A stretch of 64,000 nt of DNA from Treponema denticola (GTDB lineage: Bacteria; Spirochaetota; Spirochaetia; Treponematales; Treponemataceae), in NCBI RefSeq assembly GCF_024400535.1, contig NZ_CP038800.1:2294001-2358000 (forward strand). Direction: 5' to 3'. A program made the position numbers and the translations under genes. Shown one piece after another: positions 8,129-17,012 of the stretch (its first letter is position 1; each line of letters starts with the position of its first letter). A model generated the notes under the pieces. It was not told where the DNA came from, did no database searches, and saw only the letters and a list, made by a program, of their open reading frames with translations.

Positions 8129-8563
8129 ATGCAAATAGGAACAAAATTCTCGGTTTCAATTCATATCCTACTCTGCGTTGAATTCTTTAAAGATAAGTGC
8201 AAGGTAACGAGCGATTTTCTTGCTGAAAGTGTAAAGACAAATCCTGTAGTTATACGCAAACTTATGAGTGCATTAAAAAATGCAGGCCTTATAGAAATTA
8301 CTCAGGGAACAGGCGGTATTGCACTAAAAAAAAAGGCAGCTCAAATCAGCTTCCTCGATATCTTTAATGCAGTAGAATCAATAAAAGACGGAAAACTATT
8401 TAAAATACATGACACACCGCCGAATGAATGTCCTGTTGCACAAAAAATAAATCTCTTGCTTGACGGCTATTTTTTGGATGCTCAAACCACCCTCGAAAAA
8501 AAATTAAATTCATTTACACTGCAAAGTATTTTAAACAAGATTAAAGACATTCAAATATCTTAA
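8129..8563 (+). CDS. Rrf2 family transcriptional regulator (YwnA-like)
   Basis: Rrf2 winged-helix protein of 144 residues: FSVSIHILLCVEFF, then VTSDFLAESVKTNPVVIRKL (recognition helix) and the wing QGTGGIALKK. Unlike IscR, which has three clustered cysteines for a 2Fe-2S cluster, only one cysteine (NECPVAQ) lies in the effector region. It therefore fits the YwnA/CymR-like cluster-free branch. The adjacent YwnB-like gene and its palindrome are the likely target. AGGA seven bases before the ATG serves as ribosome binding site. Confidence 0.88.
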   Translation: MQIGTKFSVSIHILLCVEFFKDKCKVTSDFLAESVKTNPVVIRKLMSALKNAGLIEITQGTGGIALKKKAAQISFLDIFNAVESIKDGKLFKIHDTPPNECPVAQKINLLLDGYFLDAQTTLEKKLNSFTLQSILNKIKDIQIS

Positions 8564-8599
8564 TTGGGCAAGTAACAGTTAATTTTAAGGAGCAACAAG

Positions 8600-9094
8600 A
8601 TGCCGGACTGGACTAAATATCGAATACCTAAAAAACTTTTGGATAATAAAAATAAAAACATTAAAATCGAAGAATTTAATGAGTTTGAGCACAAAGATAT
8701 TATTCCTCAAATCTATGCCGATGCCTTTTGCGATAAGGCATGGGAAAGTGATTGGTATAAAATAGATCTTTTTAATCCCGCCTCTTGTTTTATTGCAAAA
8801 TATAATGAAGAGTATGCAGGTTTTATTATTTCTTTTATAAAAGAAAATTCGGCTTACATCAGTGTTATTGCGGTTCTAAAAAAATATCAAAAATGCGGAA
8901 TCGGAATATCTCTTATAAATAGAGTTATAAACTATTTTAAAAATCAAGATTTGGAAATTTATCTTGATGTCGAATCAAAAAATAAAACGGCAATAAATTG
9001 GTACAACAAACGCGGATTTATTCAAATTATCGAATCAACAACCCTCTGCACGAATAAAAGACATGGAGAAAAAAATGAAAACAAAAGATATTGA
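8600..9094 (+). CDS. GNAT family N-acetyltransferase
   Basis: The acetyl-CoA loop KKYQKCGIGISLINR (Q/RxxGxG/A motif) follows strand SAYISVIAV, and the C-terminal VESKNKTAINWYNKRGFIQI is the canonical GNAT beta5-alpha4 segment. At 164 aa it is a single-domain enzyme that transfers acetyl from CoA to an amine; the substrate cannot be told from sequence. AAGGAG precedes the start. It overlaps the next GNAT gene by 20 bases, so the two are coupled. Confidence 0.88.
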   Translation: MPDWTKYRIPKKLLDNKNKNIKIEEFNEFEHKDIIPQIYADAFCDKAWESDWYKIDLFNPASCFIAKYNEEYAGFIISFIKENSAYISVIAVLKKYQKCGIGISLINRVINYFKNQDLEIYLDVESKNKTAINWYNKRGFIQIIESTTLCTNKRHGEKNENKRY

Positions 9095-9590
9095 AACGGA
9101 AAGGCTAATTTTACGCAGTATGACACTTGACGATGCGGATTTTGCAGCAAAGCTTTGGGGCGATCCGGAAAACGGAAAATATCTTGCAGATCAACCTTAT
9201 AAAAACGGCGATGAACTTAGAAAGGTAATTTATGATATTGACGAATGGGTAGACGAATATCCTTTTATTGCTGTTTGTAAAAACACGGGAGAACCTGTTG
9301 CAACCTGCTGCTTAGGGACGGAAGGACCAAAAGATCATTGGGGCTTCGGCTATACAGTAAAAAAAGACTTGTGGGGACAAGGGCTTGCGACCGAGATGGT
9401 AAAAGCTTTGATAAATTTTGCATACTCATTAGGAGTGCGTAATTTTTATTGCACAGTTGCAAAAGAAAATAAAGCCTCGTGCCGAGTAATGGAAAAATGC
9501 GGATTAAAAATACAAGATACAAAAGCATTTAAAAAACGCAATACGGACATGGAATTTGAATCCAATATTTATACAATGGCCATGGAGTAA
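9075..9590 (+). CDS. RimJ/RimL-type GNAT acetyltransferase
   Basis: Begins with IETERLILRSMTLDDADF, the typical RimJ/RimL opening, and has the CoA-binding KKDLWGQGLATEMVKALINF, then VAKENKASCRVMEKCGLK. 171 residues. The in-frame ATG at 9063 is rejected in favour of 9075, which has GGAG at the right spacing. RimJ/L relatives acetylate protein N-termini or small amines. It is translated from the end of the preceding GNAT gene. Confidence 0.9.
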   Translation: MKTKDIETERLILRSMTLDDADFAAKLWGDPENGKYLADQPYKNGDELRKVIYDIDEWVDEYPFIAVCKNTGEPVATCCLGTEGPKDHWGFGYTVKKDLWGQGLATEMVKALINFAYSLGVRNFYCTVAKENKASCRVMEKCGLKIQDTKAFKKRNTDMEFESNIYTMAME

Positions 9591-9629
9591 GCCGATACAA
9601 GTAAAAACCTTAATCTTGTTTTAAAGAAT

Positions 9630-10391
9630 TTATAAACTCTCCTTTATATCCTGAGGGCGATTGGATATAATTCCCGTTACTCCTTTTTTGATAAGATCCA
9701 AGGCCTTTTCTTTATCGTCAACAGTCCAGCACCAAGATTCTTTATTTTTCTTTTTCGTAAAGCATTTATAAGAAGGTTTTAAAATATCAGGTCTACAAAA
9801 TAGAAGCCCCCTACCCTTTTTTAAAAAAAAGAGATTATCGGGATGATTATCATAGATTAAGGCTGTAGGAATATCCGAACATATCTTTGAAAAATATCTT
9901 ATAGCAAATGGATTAAAAGAAGAAACCAAAAATCTCTGAGGATTTTCGGGTAAAACTTTTAAAATATCCTTTAAAACCTGATAGGTTTTTTCTACAACTC
10001 CCTTATATTTTAAGTTATCTATTTTTATTTCTATATCGACATAGATATCGGAGCCTAAAAGTTTAAGCACATCATAAAGCAAAGGAAGTTTTTCGCCTTC
10101 ATATTCTTTTGAAAACCAAATACCGAAGTCATATTTTTGTAATTCTTCCCAAGATAAATCTTCAACTTTTAGATTAGGAGCCTCGATAATTTTTCCGTTT
10201 TCATAAATTCTTCCTGTACGCTTAATTGAGGAATCATGAATAACCGCAAGTTCTCCGGTTTTGGTTAAATGCACATCCAGCTCCACTCCGGGGATTCCCA
10301 TCTCTACAGCTTTCTTAAATGAGGCAATAGTATTTTCAGGAGCTAAACTTGAAACTCCTCGATGACCAAAAAAGAAGAGGCCTTTTTGCAT
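9630..10391 (-). CDS. ugpQ: Glycerophosphodiester phosphodiesterase
   Basis: GDPD TIM-barrel signature: FFGHRGVSSLAPENT (catalytic His), GVELDVHLTKTGELAVIHD (metal-binding Glu/Asp and second His), and the C-terminal SWCWTVDDKEKALDLI and GVTGIISNRPQ. At 253 aa without signal peptide it is a cytoplasmic UgpQ-like enzyme that releases glycerol-3-phosphate from deacylated phospholipids. Transcribed alone, divergent from the MFS gene. Confidence 0.93.
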   Translation of the reverse strand: MQKGLFFFGHRGVSSLAPENTIASFKKAVEMGIPGVELDVHLTKTGELAVIHDSSIKRTGRIYENGKIIEAPNLKVEDLSWEELQKYDFGIWFSKEYEGEKLPLLYDVLKLLGSDIYVDIEIKIDNLKYKGVVEKTYQVLKDILKVLPENPQRFLVSSFNPFAIRYFSKICSDIPTALIYDNHPDNLFFLKKGRGLLFCRPDILKPSYKCFTKKKNKESWCWTVDDKEKALDLIKKGVTGIISNRPQDIKESL

Positions 10392-10512
10392 TAGGCAAAA
10401 TTTCTTTATGCATATTCCGTTTCCTCATAAATTAAATAATCTTTATTTTTACTATAGCTATTATAGCAAATATAGTTTATACTGTTAAGAGATAAAATTT
10501 ATAAGGAGTTAC

Positions 10513-10659
10513 GATAAACAGCTCGGCAGAAATTCTGCCTCACTGTTTATCTGCCGAGTTTGCCTTTTGGCAAACATCGCATTATTGTATGTGTGTGCAT
10601 TCCTGCACACACTTGAAAAAACTTTTTTCGCAAATTAATATTTGCTGCAAAAAGTTTTT
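10513..10659 (+). other. Modular hairpin element, copy 1 (upstream of MFS gene)
   Basis: Four successive inverted repeats: arms 10513-10521/10543-10551; then CGA at 10555 with GTTTGCC/GGCAAAC (loop TTTT), bulged A and TCG to 10579; then GTGTGTGCA/TGCACACAC at 10591-10612; then AAAAACTTTTT/AAAAAGTTTTT with inner GCAAAT/ATTTGC at 10617-10659. The last arm ends three bases before the GGGAG of the MFS gene. A second Shine-Dalgarno-like AAGGAG precedes the first hairpin. Confidence 0.7.
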
Positions 10660-10671
10660 ATGGGAGAAGCT

Positions 10672-12002
10672 ATGAAACAAAAAGAAGGATTTAGAAAATA
10701 CCTTCCGATAACTTTTTTAATCGGAGCAGGATTTTTTACGATGGGGCTCATGGATCCATTGTATGACAGTTATGTAACGATTTTTTTTTAAGCCGTTATA
10801 TTCCATTTAAATGGCTTGTCGGAATATTGATGTCTCTCGATAATGTGCTGGCAATATTATTAATCCCCATCGTTTCGACATGGTCGGATAGAACCCGAAC
10901 AAAAATAGGGAGACGAATGCCGTGGATTTTAATTCTGCTTCCATTGTCGGCAATTACTTTTAGCTTTATTCCATATGCAGCAAAAAATTCTTTGGCGGCA
11001 TTGATAATTATTCTTGCCCTGCTGAATTTATTTAAGCAATCGGTGCGGGGGCCCGTAATAGCTTTAATGCCTGACATTGTTCCTGCCGAATTCCGCTCTC
11101 AAGGTAACGGAGTTATAAATACCATGGGAAACATTGCAGCAATAGTGGGAACCTTATTTTTGGCCCGCCTAATGGATGTCGATACTGTCCTTCCCATTAT
11201 AGGGCATACAAAGGATGTCCTTTCATTTCCGGCAGCAGGTTTTTTGGTTATCCTTGCAACCCTAATGCTATTTCTTTTTGTAAAAGGAAAAAATGTTCCA
11301 CTGCCTGATTCTCCTGAAAATGAAGAAGAAAAAAAAGTGCCGTTTATACAGGCAATGAAAACCGTATTGGCAGGAAGGAAAATTGAAGATGAGGAAAAGC
11401 CCGATAAAAGTACCCTATTTGTTCTTGTTTCGCTTTTCTTATGGTTCCTAGGCTATCAGGGAATGTTGCCATACATCGCCGAGTACAGTATAAAACATTT
11501 CGGTGTATCGACAGGACAGGGAGCCTTTGCCGCAGGAATGGTAGGAATAGCCTCAGCCCTATCAGCCATTCCAATGGGTTATGCTGCAAGTAAGTGGGGA
11601 CGAAAAAGAATGATAAGAATCGCCTTGGTTGTTGTTGCAAGTTTGTGTTTAGCTCAATTTTTCTTAACCGAAATTGCAGGTATGCTAGGCCTTGCCGGAG
11701 GACAATTAAAATACCTTTTTTGGGGCCTAATGTTTGTGTTCGGTATTTTTTGGATCTGTATAATAGCAAACTCCTTCCCCATGCTTTGGCAGATGGCAGG
11801 CTTCGCTCACATAGGACTTTACACAGGCTTATACTATACATTTTCTCAAGGAGCTGCAATAATGGCCCCCTTCCTTGCAGGTCTTATAATCGACTTTGCA
11901 GGGCACAGAGCAGTCTTTGTATACTGTGCATGTTTTTTCCTCCTCGCATGGCTTATGATGGGAAAGGTTACCCGCGGAGAAAAGCACGATAAGGTAGAAT
12001 AA
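10672..12002 (+). pseudogene. MFS (GPH/SLC45-like) transporter, frameshifted in T9 tract
   Basis: The ATG at 10672 has a good GGGAG site and starts MKQKEGFRKYLPITFLIGAG. The frame stops at TAA 10789-10791, inside a run of nine T (10781-10789). One extra T would continue as FLSRYIPFKWLVGIL into the long downstream frame. The full product would be ~443 residues with about 12 membrane helices and motifs SDRTRTKIGRRMPWI (loop 2-3) and KWGRKRMIR (loop 8-9), typical of sugar:cation symporters and SLC45-like transporters. The break may be a true null, a phase-variable state or a sequencing indel. The modular hairpin element lies directly upstream. Confidence 0.8.
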
Positions 12003-12038
12003 TTTTTTTACGAGGCTCAATCGGCAGGTTTAGTTTTG

Positions 12039-12323
12039 TTATACCTCAATCCGAAAGTCTGTATAACCTCTAAGCCTTATCTCTTCGGAATTAAGGCTTT
12101 CAACACGGGCATAAGGATGCTCGTGCTTGAGAGCATAAACGAATTCTCCCAAAGTATCGGTATCGGCTTCGGCAATAATTTCGACGGAGTAATCGGCAAG
12201 GTTGCGGACTCGCCCTTTTACATTGAGGCTCTTTGCAAGAGAACGGGTCCAATACCGAAAGCCCACTCCTTGAACCCTTCCTTTGACTATAATATGAAGG
12301 GCTCTCAAAGTCTCCTTATCCAT
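12039..12323 (-). CDS. acyP: Acylphosphatase
   Basis: Compact 94-residue acylphosphatase: GRVQGVGFRYWTRSLA with the phosphate-binding loop and Arg23, and GRVRNLADYSVEI with Asn41, the two catalytic residues. It hydrolyses acyl phosphates such as acetyl or carbamoyl phosphate. It overlaps the 3' end of the upstream PHP-phosphatase gene by eight bases, so they are co-transcribed. Confidence 0.95.
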   Translation of the reverse strand: MDKETLRALHIIVKGRVQGVGFRYWTRSLAKSLNVKGRVRNLADYSVEIIAEADTDTLGEFVYALKHEHPYARVESLNSEEIRLRGYTDFRIEV

Positions 12324-13125
12324 TGATAATCCTGAAACCTAGGGCTTCGGCAGTATCTTGAACCTTAATCCCTATACTCTCTGCAAAGGCCATTGCATTC
12401 CTGCAGCCCAAAATAGTATGCTCAGGGAAATGAGCATCAGAATTACAGATAATTCTGGCCCCCATATCTGAAGCAATTTCCCAAAATTGCCTGACCGGAT
12501 AAATAAACTCATCGCGCCCGGCGCGTTCAATTTTTCTTTTAAAGGTACCGTATCCGTTTATTTCTATCGGCATATCAAGATCAACGGACGCCTGAATCAA
12601 GGTCCTTGAACAAGCCAGATGGTCTGAATCTATGTTTGAAACATCAGCCAAAAAAAGATCGGGATGGGCTAAAAAATTATAAAGACCTGATGCCATTCCT
12701 TCAATCGTAAAATCAATATAACCGAAAAGTTCTTTTTTTGTAAGGGTTGGAGCATATTCCAAGCGGCCGCCTACATCATACCAGTGAGAACCTAAAACCA
12801 AAAAATCGGACTTCAGTTCCTCCCTCAAAAAGTCCTTGTACCAGCTCTTATAGCGGGGATGCCATTCGCACTCAAAACCGAAATATACGGGAAAAGGAGC
12901 ATCAATGACAGCTTCCTCTACCATGCTCTTATAGAGGTTTACCTCATACTCTCCCATACGGCAATAATCCCATGAAGAATCGGGATAGGGACAATGGTCT
13001 GAAAAACCTAGAGCCGAACAGCCGGCCTTAATCGCTTCTTTTACATAATCGATCGGCTTCCCTTCAGCATGTTTACACAAATAAGTATGGGTGTGAAAAT
13101 TGCTTATCAAATTATTCGTTTTCAT
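12316..13125 (-). CDS. PHP-domain phosphatase (histidinol-phosphatase-like)
   Basis: PHP metal-binding motifs in order: NFHTHTYLCKHAEG, GFSDHCPYP, FGFECEW, LAHPDLF and CNSDAHFPE. This is the trinuclear site seen in HisK-type histidinol-phosphate phosphatases. 269 aa. No other histidine genes are nearby, so the real substrate may be another sugar or nucleoside phosphate. Forms a two-gene unit with acyP. Confidence 0.85.
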   Translation of the reverse strand: MKTNNLISNFHTHTYLCKHAEGKPIDYVKEAIKAGCSALGFSDHCPYPDSSWDYCRMGEYEVNLYKSMVEEAVIDAPFPVYFGFECEWHPRYKSWYKDFLREELKSDFLVLGSHWYDVGGRLEYAPTLTKKELFGYIDFTIEGMASGLYNFLAHPDLFLADVSNIDSDHLACSRTLIQASVDLDMPIEINGYGTFKRKIERAGRDEFIYPVRQFWEIASDMGARIICNSDAHFPEHTILGCRNAMAFAESIGIKVQDTAEALGFRIING

Positions 13126-13207
13126 CGGTCTTAATTTTATTTATTATAGAAGCCTTTGTCAATCGGAGAAACTATATACAAAAATATGGAATTTTGTGAA
13201 AAAATGC

Positions 13208-13236
13208 TTGAAAAAAAATGAATCCCATGCTATAGT
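13208..13236 (+). promoter_or_regulatory. Promoter TTGAAA-17-TATAGT
   Basis: TTGAAA at 13208-13213 and TATAGT at 13231-13236 with a 17-base spacer. The start point would be near 13243, about 15 bases before the DUF1722 ATG. Confidence 0.6.
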
Positions 13237-13257
13237 CAAGATTTAAAGATAAGATTA

Positions 13258-13644
13258 ATGAATGATAATAAAAAAATCAGCCAAAAGCTCTGGGCGCAAA
13301 ACAAGTATTTGGTTTTAAGCAAGTCTCAAAAAATTTATAAGGATATAAGAGAGCTTTTAAAAAAAGAAGACATAACCCCTGATGAAGTGCAGCTCCTAAT
13401 TGATCAAGCCATTAAACTTGAAGAAAACCCAAAAGAAGTAATCAATTCCCTTCAGCACATATGGGGCTATTTTAAAAATTGCGCAGAAAAAAACGCAAAA
13501 GAAAATTTTTTAAATATGATTGAGCTATATAAATATGGAAAAATAAATAAAAAAGAAATTTTAATCTATCTTTTAACCTTGCTAAAAAAATATCCTAATA
13601 AATATTTAGAAAATTCAAATATTTTTAAGGAAGAGGAAAATTAA
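13258..13644 (+). CDS. DUF1722 (YbgA-like) domain protein
   Basis: The 128-residue protein matches the DUF1722 pattern: LWAQNKYLVLSKSQKIYKDI, INSLQHIWGYFKN, NKKEILIYLLTLLKKYPNKY. DUF1722 proteins often lie next to photolyase or repair genes. Here the next frame, two bases downstream, is a truncated pyrimidine-dimer glycosylase, which supports a DNA repair context. Molecular function is not established. The Shine-Dalgarno is weak. Confidence 0.8.
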   Translation: MNDNKKISQKLWAQNKYLVLSKSQKIYKDIRELLKKEDITPDEVQLLIDQAIKLEENPKEVINSLQHIWGYFKNCAEKNAKENFLNMIELYKYGKINKKEILIYLLTLLKKYPNKYLENSNIFKEEEN

Positions 13645-13645
13645 C

Positions 13646-13777
13646 ATGCGACTATGGCATCAAAACCTGATAAGCAGATTACCCGCACAGCAGCTATTAG
13701 GGCAACATAGGGAATGCTATGCATTAAGAGGTCTGGACTGGAGAAAAAAGCACCCGGTAGTGGCGGGAGAAATATAG
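13646..13777 (+). pseudogene. Truncated pyrimidine-dimer DNA glycosylase (PF03013-like)
   Basis: A 43-codon frame with GAGG upstream reads MRLWHQNLISRLPAQQLLGQ, then HRECYALRGLDWRKKHPVV. This is the highly conserved N-terminus of the endonuclease V-type / TIGR02328 family, including the catalytic N-terminal region and the glutamate of HRE. Family members run to more than 100 residues, so the protein ends early and is probably inactive. Nothing recognisable follows before the convergent TPM gene. Confidence 0.75.
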
Positions 13778-13845
13778 TAATATAAGGATTGCCCTTTTTT
13801 AAGATAATAACTTGCTATAAAAAATTCAACTAAGTATACTTTTAT

Positions 13846-14616
13846 CTACCAGCTTCCCGAAGCTCCGCCGCCTCCAAAACTGCCCCCTCCTCCTGAATAA
13901 CCGCCTCCGCCTCCCGACGAACCTAAAAATTTAAACGCGCTTCTTGAAGTAAATAAATTAGTTACCAATTCCTCACCGGTAAATCCCTTCAAAGTTATCA
14001 AGCGGTACAAAATCCAGAAAAAGCACGGAATAAGTCTGCAAAAAATAAACCATATTATAAATAAAGCCGTAAGTCCGACGATGATAGCAAAGCCGTCACT
14101 ATCATCATCAGAGGAATTGATTTTGGATAGCATACTTTCATCCTGTAAGGCACATCCTGCAATAGCTTTTACCCCTAGGAATATTCCGCTACCGAAATTC
14201 CCTGTTTTAAATTCGGGAGCTATTACATTCCGTATAATACGGCCTGAAGCGGCATCGGTAAGATTTGCCTCAAGGCCGTACCCTACTTCAATACGCATTT
14301 TTTTATCGTTTACGGCAACAAGGAGCAAAACACCGGAATCTTTTTCTTTAGAGCCAAGCTGCCATGTTTCTGCAACACGCAATGAATATTCTTCACAATT
14401 TTCTCCTTCGAGAGAAGGGATAGTTAATACGGCTATTTGCACATCCGATTTTTTTTCAATTTCAAAAAGAAAATTCTCTATTTCAGTCTTTTTATCATCC
14501 GATAGAATACCGGCTAAGTCGTTTACAGGCCCTTTAAGCTTAGGCACATTAAGCGAAAAAATATTAACGGCCGCAATAAAAAACAAGACAGAAAAAAGCT
14601 TGATTTTTTTTGTCAT
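13846..14616 (-). CDS. TPM-domain membrane protein (YgcG family)
   Basis: Signal peptide, then a TPM domain (LKGPVNDLAGILSDDKKTEI, MRIEVGYGLEANLTD, IAPEFKTGNFGSGI), a membrane segment near residues 178-200, and a Gly/Ser-rich tail (SSGGGGGYSGGGG...). This layout is typical of YgcG-like proteins: an extracytoplasmic TPM domain fixed by a C-terminal helix. Its start abuts the stop of the other TPM gene with no gap. Proposed roles in membrane quality control are not proven. Confidence 0.88.
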   Translation of the reverse strand: MTKKIKLFSVLFFIAAVNIFSLNVPKLKGPVNDLAGILSDDKKTEIENFLFEIEKKSDVQIAVLTIPSLEGENCEEYSLRVAETWQLGSKEKDSGVLLLVAVNDKKMRIEVGYGLEANLTDAASGRIIRNVIAPEFKTGNFGSGIFLGVKAIAGCALQDESMLSKINSSDDDSDGFAIIVGLTALFIIWFIFCRLIPCFFWILYRLITLKGFTGEELVTNLFTSRSAFKFLGSSGGGGGYSGGGGSFGGGGASGSW

Positions 14617-15309
14617 CTATCGCTCCAATACCACAAGCCCGTCGGGATATTCATTCGGGTTTCCTGCCGTTTTAGGAAAATGTTCTGCAAGAATTTTTCC
14701 GCATTCTTCTACAGCCTTGCATAAACTCTTTGCCGTATTCTTTGACTTTAAGCCGTCAGTTATTATGCCGCAAATACCGTTCCATGTGTTTTGCTCAACT
14801 TTTTCGGCAATACCGGAATCTGCAATAATAAAAACTTTTCTTTCAAGAATAGAAACAAAGATCAAAATACCGGTTCTTTCGGCAGTCTTATAAATTCCGC
14901 ATTCTACAAAATGTTTTAAAGCTCTTGCATATACCCTTGCTTCCTTTATTTTTTTTGGAATTATTAATCTATCGAGAGCGGGAATATTTATCAGCAAAAA
15001 GAAAAGGAGCATTATAATCAAAACACCGGCCCCGATCACGGCTGTGAGAGTCTTAGGAGAAGGATACCAAAGTTTTGTTTCGAGTAATTGCCAAATACCG
15101 TTGCCAAAATAAAGCATTACAAAAAAAGAAATAAAGGCTAGGCAGACGGCAGCAAACAATTCTACAAACGAATAAGAATCACTTTGAGGAATAACCGCCA
15201 AAGCAATTTCACCATTTGTAGTTTTTTCCGCCTCTGCAACAGCATTTTTAATCAAATCCAAATCTTTATTAGTAATATGTATTTTGTTTAATATCCGTTT
15301 ATTTTCCAT
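14617..15309 (-). CDS. TPM-domain protein with two N-terminal helices
   Basis: The 230-residue protein has an N-terminal segment (IKNAVAEAEKTTNGEIALAV) and two membrane spans (~50-72 and ~88-110) inserted in a TPM-like domain. The later part (KTAERTGILIFVSILERKVF, IADSGIAEKV) is the characteristic TPM strand-loop seen in small DUF5130/TPM proteins. It is the first gene of a pair with the YgcG-like gene; the LemA gene often associated is absent here. Confidence 0.82.
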   Translation of the reverse strand: MENKRILNKIHITNKDLDLIKNAVAEAEKTTNGEIALAVIPQSDSYSFVELFAAVCLAFISFFVMLYFGNGIWQLLETKLWYPSPKTLTAVIGAGVLIIMLLFFLLINIPALDRLIIPKKIKEARVYARALKHFVECGIYKTAERTGILIFVSILERKVFIIADSGIAEKVEQNTWNGICGIITDGLKSKNTAKSLCKAVEECGKILAEHFPKTAGNPNEYPDGLVVLER

Positions 15310-15459
15310 AAGTTACCTCTAAGGCTTATTCTATCATTTTTTAATAAAAATCACAAGCCTTGTAATTCTTGTTTAAAAAGTGAGTTAATCGCTTACTTGC
15401 GAAATTATCGGCGATATGCTAAAATGCCTTCTGTTTATGATAAATTTAAGGAAGGTTTA

Positions 15460-15591
15460 TTTTCAGCCGCTGAAATAGCGCGGCTGAAAAACACGTCGAG
15501 TTTGCTTACGCAAACATCGCAGATTGTATGTACGCTATCGCGTACTAATTGAACAGCTTCCAAAATTGATATTTTGTTCAGCTGTTCAATT
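15460..15591 (+). other. Modular hairpin element, copy 2 (upstream of hen1)
   Basis: Arms TTTTCAGCCG/CGGCTGAAAA (15460-15469, 15481-15490); CGA 15497-15499 with GTTTGC-TTAC-GCAAAC, bulged A and TCG to 15519; TACGC/GCGTA (15531-15544); AATTGAACAGCT/AGCTGTTCAATT (15547-15558, 15580-15591). It ends directly before the AAGGAAG of hen1, and another AAGGAAG stands just before the first arm. Copy 1 shares the sequence ATTGTATGT after the ATCGCA. Confidence 0.7.
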
Positions 15592-15605
15592 TTAAGGAAG
15601 AATAA

Positions 15606-17012
15606 ATGCTTTTAACAATAAGTGCTGAAGGAAATAACTCGAATATTTTAAGTTTTTTGCTGCATAAACATCCCGATAAATTACAGACAGCAGAATTATC
15701 TGTAGGAAAGGCTCATGTTTTTTATCCCGAATACTCCCAAGAAAAAACAACGGCTGCTCTGCTTTTGGAAATCGATCCTGTCGGCATGGTGCGCAATGCA
15801 AAAAATTTTACGGGAAAGGAATTTTTACTGGGCCAATATGTAAACGACCGTCCCTATGTTGCTTCCTCATTTATGAGTTCTGCAATTTCAAAGGTCTTTT
15901 CAAGTGCCTTAAACGGAAACTGCAAAGAGCATCCGGAATATGTTGAAGAAGCTCTTTCCTTAACTGTAAAAATTTCGGTTCTTCCCGCTCCCCGCGGCGG
16001 CGAGCTTTTAATTAAAAATCTCTTTGAACCTTTAGGCTACAGTATCGAAGCCGAGCGTCATATTCTCGATACAAAATTTACCGACTGGGGTTACGGAAAA
16101 TATTTTACTCTCATATTAAAAAATAAATTACCTATTAAAGATTTGCTTTCTCATCTTTATGTTTTAATTCCCGTATTGGATAACGAAAAGCATTATTTTA
16201 TTACTCAGGATGAAGTCGATAAATTATTGCAAAAAGGAAAAGGCTGGCTTGAAAATCATCCTTCAAAGGATTTAATAGTTTCGCGCTATTTGATAAACAT
16301 AAAATCGCTTGTCCGTTCGGCTTTTAATATTTTGGCTGAAGAAGAAAATGCGGCTCAATCCGGAACTGAAGAAGAATCGGATTCACCTCTTCAAAAAGGA
16401 AAAAAGGAAAGACTGCATGACCAAAGACTAAATGCCGTTACCGAAAAATTAAAAATGAGCGGAGCAAAAAGCGTTATCGACTTGGGATGCGGAGACGGCA
16501 AACTGATACGGCTTCTTTTAAAAGAAAAACAATTTGAAAAAATTGCAGGCATGGATGTTTCATATTCCGAATTAACAAAATGCAAGGAAAGACTGCACTG
16601 GGAGGATATGCCGCCAAAACAAAAAGAAAAACTTAGTTTATTTCAAAGTTCACTTATGTACAGAGATAAAAGATTTTCAGGCTTTGAAGCTGCCGCCGTT
16701 GTTGAAGTAATAGAACACATGGATGAAAACAGGTTACCCGCCTTCGAAAAAGCCGTTTTTAAATTTGCAAGACCAAGTACCGTAGTTCTTACCACGCCGA
16801 ACAGCGAGTACAATGTGCAATATGAAAATTTAGCAAGCGGAAAAATGCGGCATACCGATCACCGTTTTGAATGGACACGCAAGGAATTTGAAACATGGGC
16901 AAAAAGAGTTGCCGATGAAAATAATTATTCCGTAGAATTTTTTACGGTAGGCGAAGAAGAAAAAAATATAGGAGCTCCGTCACAGATGGCGGTATTTAAA
17001 TATGCAGATTAA
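15606..17012 (+). CDS. hen1: Bacterial Hen1, 3'-terminal RNA ribose 2'-O-methyltransferase
   Basis: The N-terminal half (~1-240: LLTISAEGNNSNILSFLLHK, EIDPVGMVRNAKN, GQYVNDRPYVASSFMSSAIS) is the bacterial Hen1 region that activates the Pnkp ligase. The C-terminal half is a methyltransferase with SAM motif VIDLGCGDGKLIRLLL near residue 291 and the Hen1-specific metal motif VEVIEHMDENR near 363. Known bacterial Hen1 methylates the 2'-OH at the repair junction of cleaved RNAs such as tRNAs, blocking re-cleavage. It overlaps pnkp by 11 bases; together they form the Pnkp-Hen1 RNA repair complex. Confidence 0.95.
   Translation: MLLTISAEGNNSNILSFLLHKHPDKLQTAELSVGKAHVFYPEYSQEKTTAALLLEIDPVGMVRNAKNFTGKEFLLGQYVNDRPYVASSFMSSAISKVFSSALNGNCKEHPEYVEEALSLTVKISVLPAPRGGELLIKNLFEPLGYSIEAERHILDTKFTDWGYGKYFTLILKNKLPIKDLLSHLYVLIPVLDNEKHYFITQDEVDKLLQKGKGWLENHPSKDLIVSRYLINIKSLVRSAFNILAEEENAAQSGTEEESDSPLQKGKKERLHDQRLNAVTEKLKMSGAKSVIDLGCGDGKLIRLLLKEKQFEKIAGMDVSYSELTKCKERLHWEDMPPKQKEKLSLFQSSLMYRDKRFSGFEAAAVVEVIEHMDENRLPAFEKAVFKFARPSTVVLTTPNSEYNVQYENLASGKMRHTDHRFEWTRKEFETWAKRVADENNYSVEFFTVGEEEKNIGAPSQMAVFKYAD

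Noticed and set aside
11344-11992. Frames on both strands over the MFS gene.
   Set aside because: Shadows of the transporter; the plus frame at 10827 with its membrane helices and motifs is the true one.
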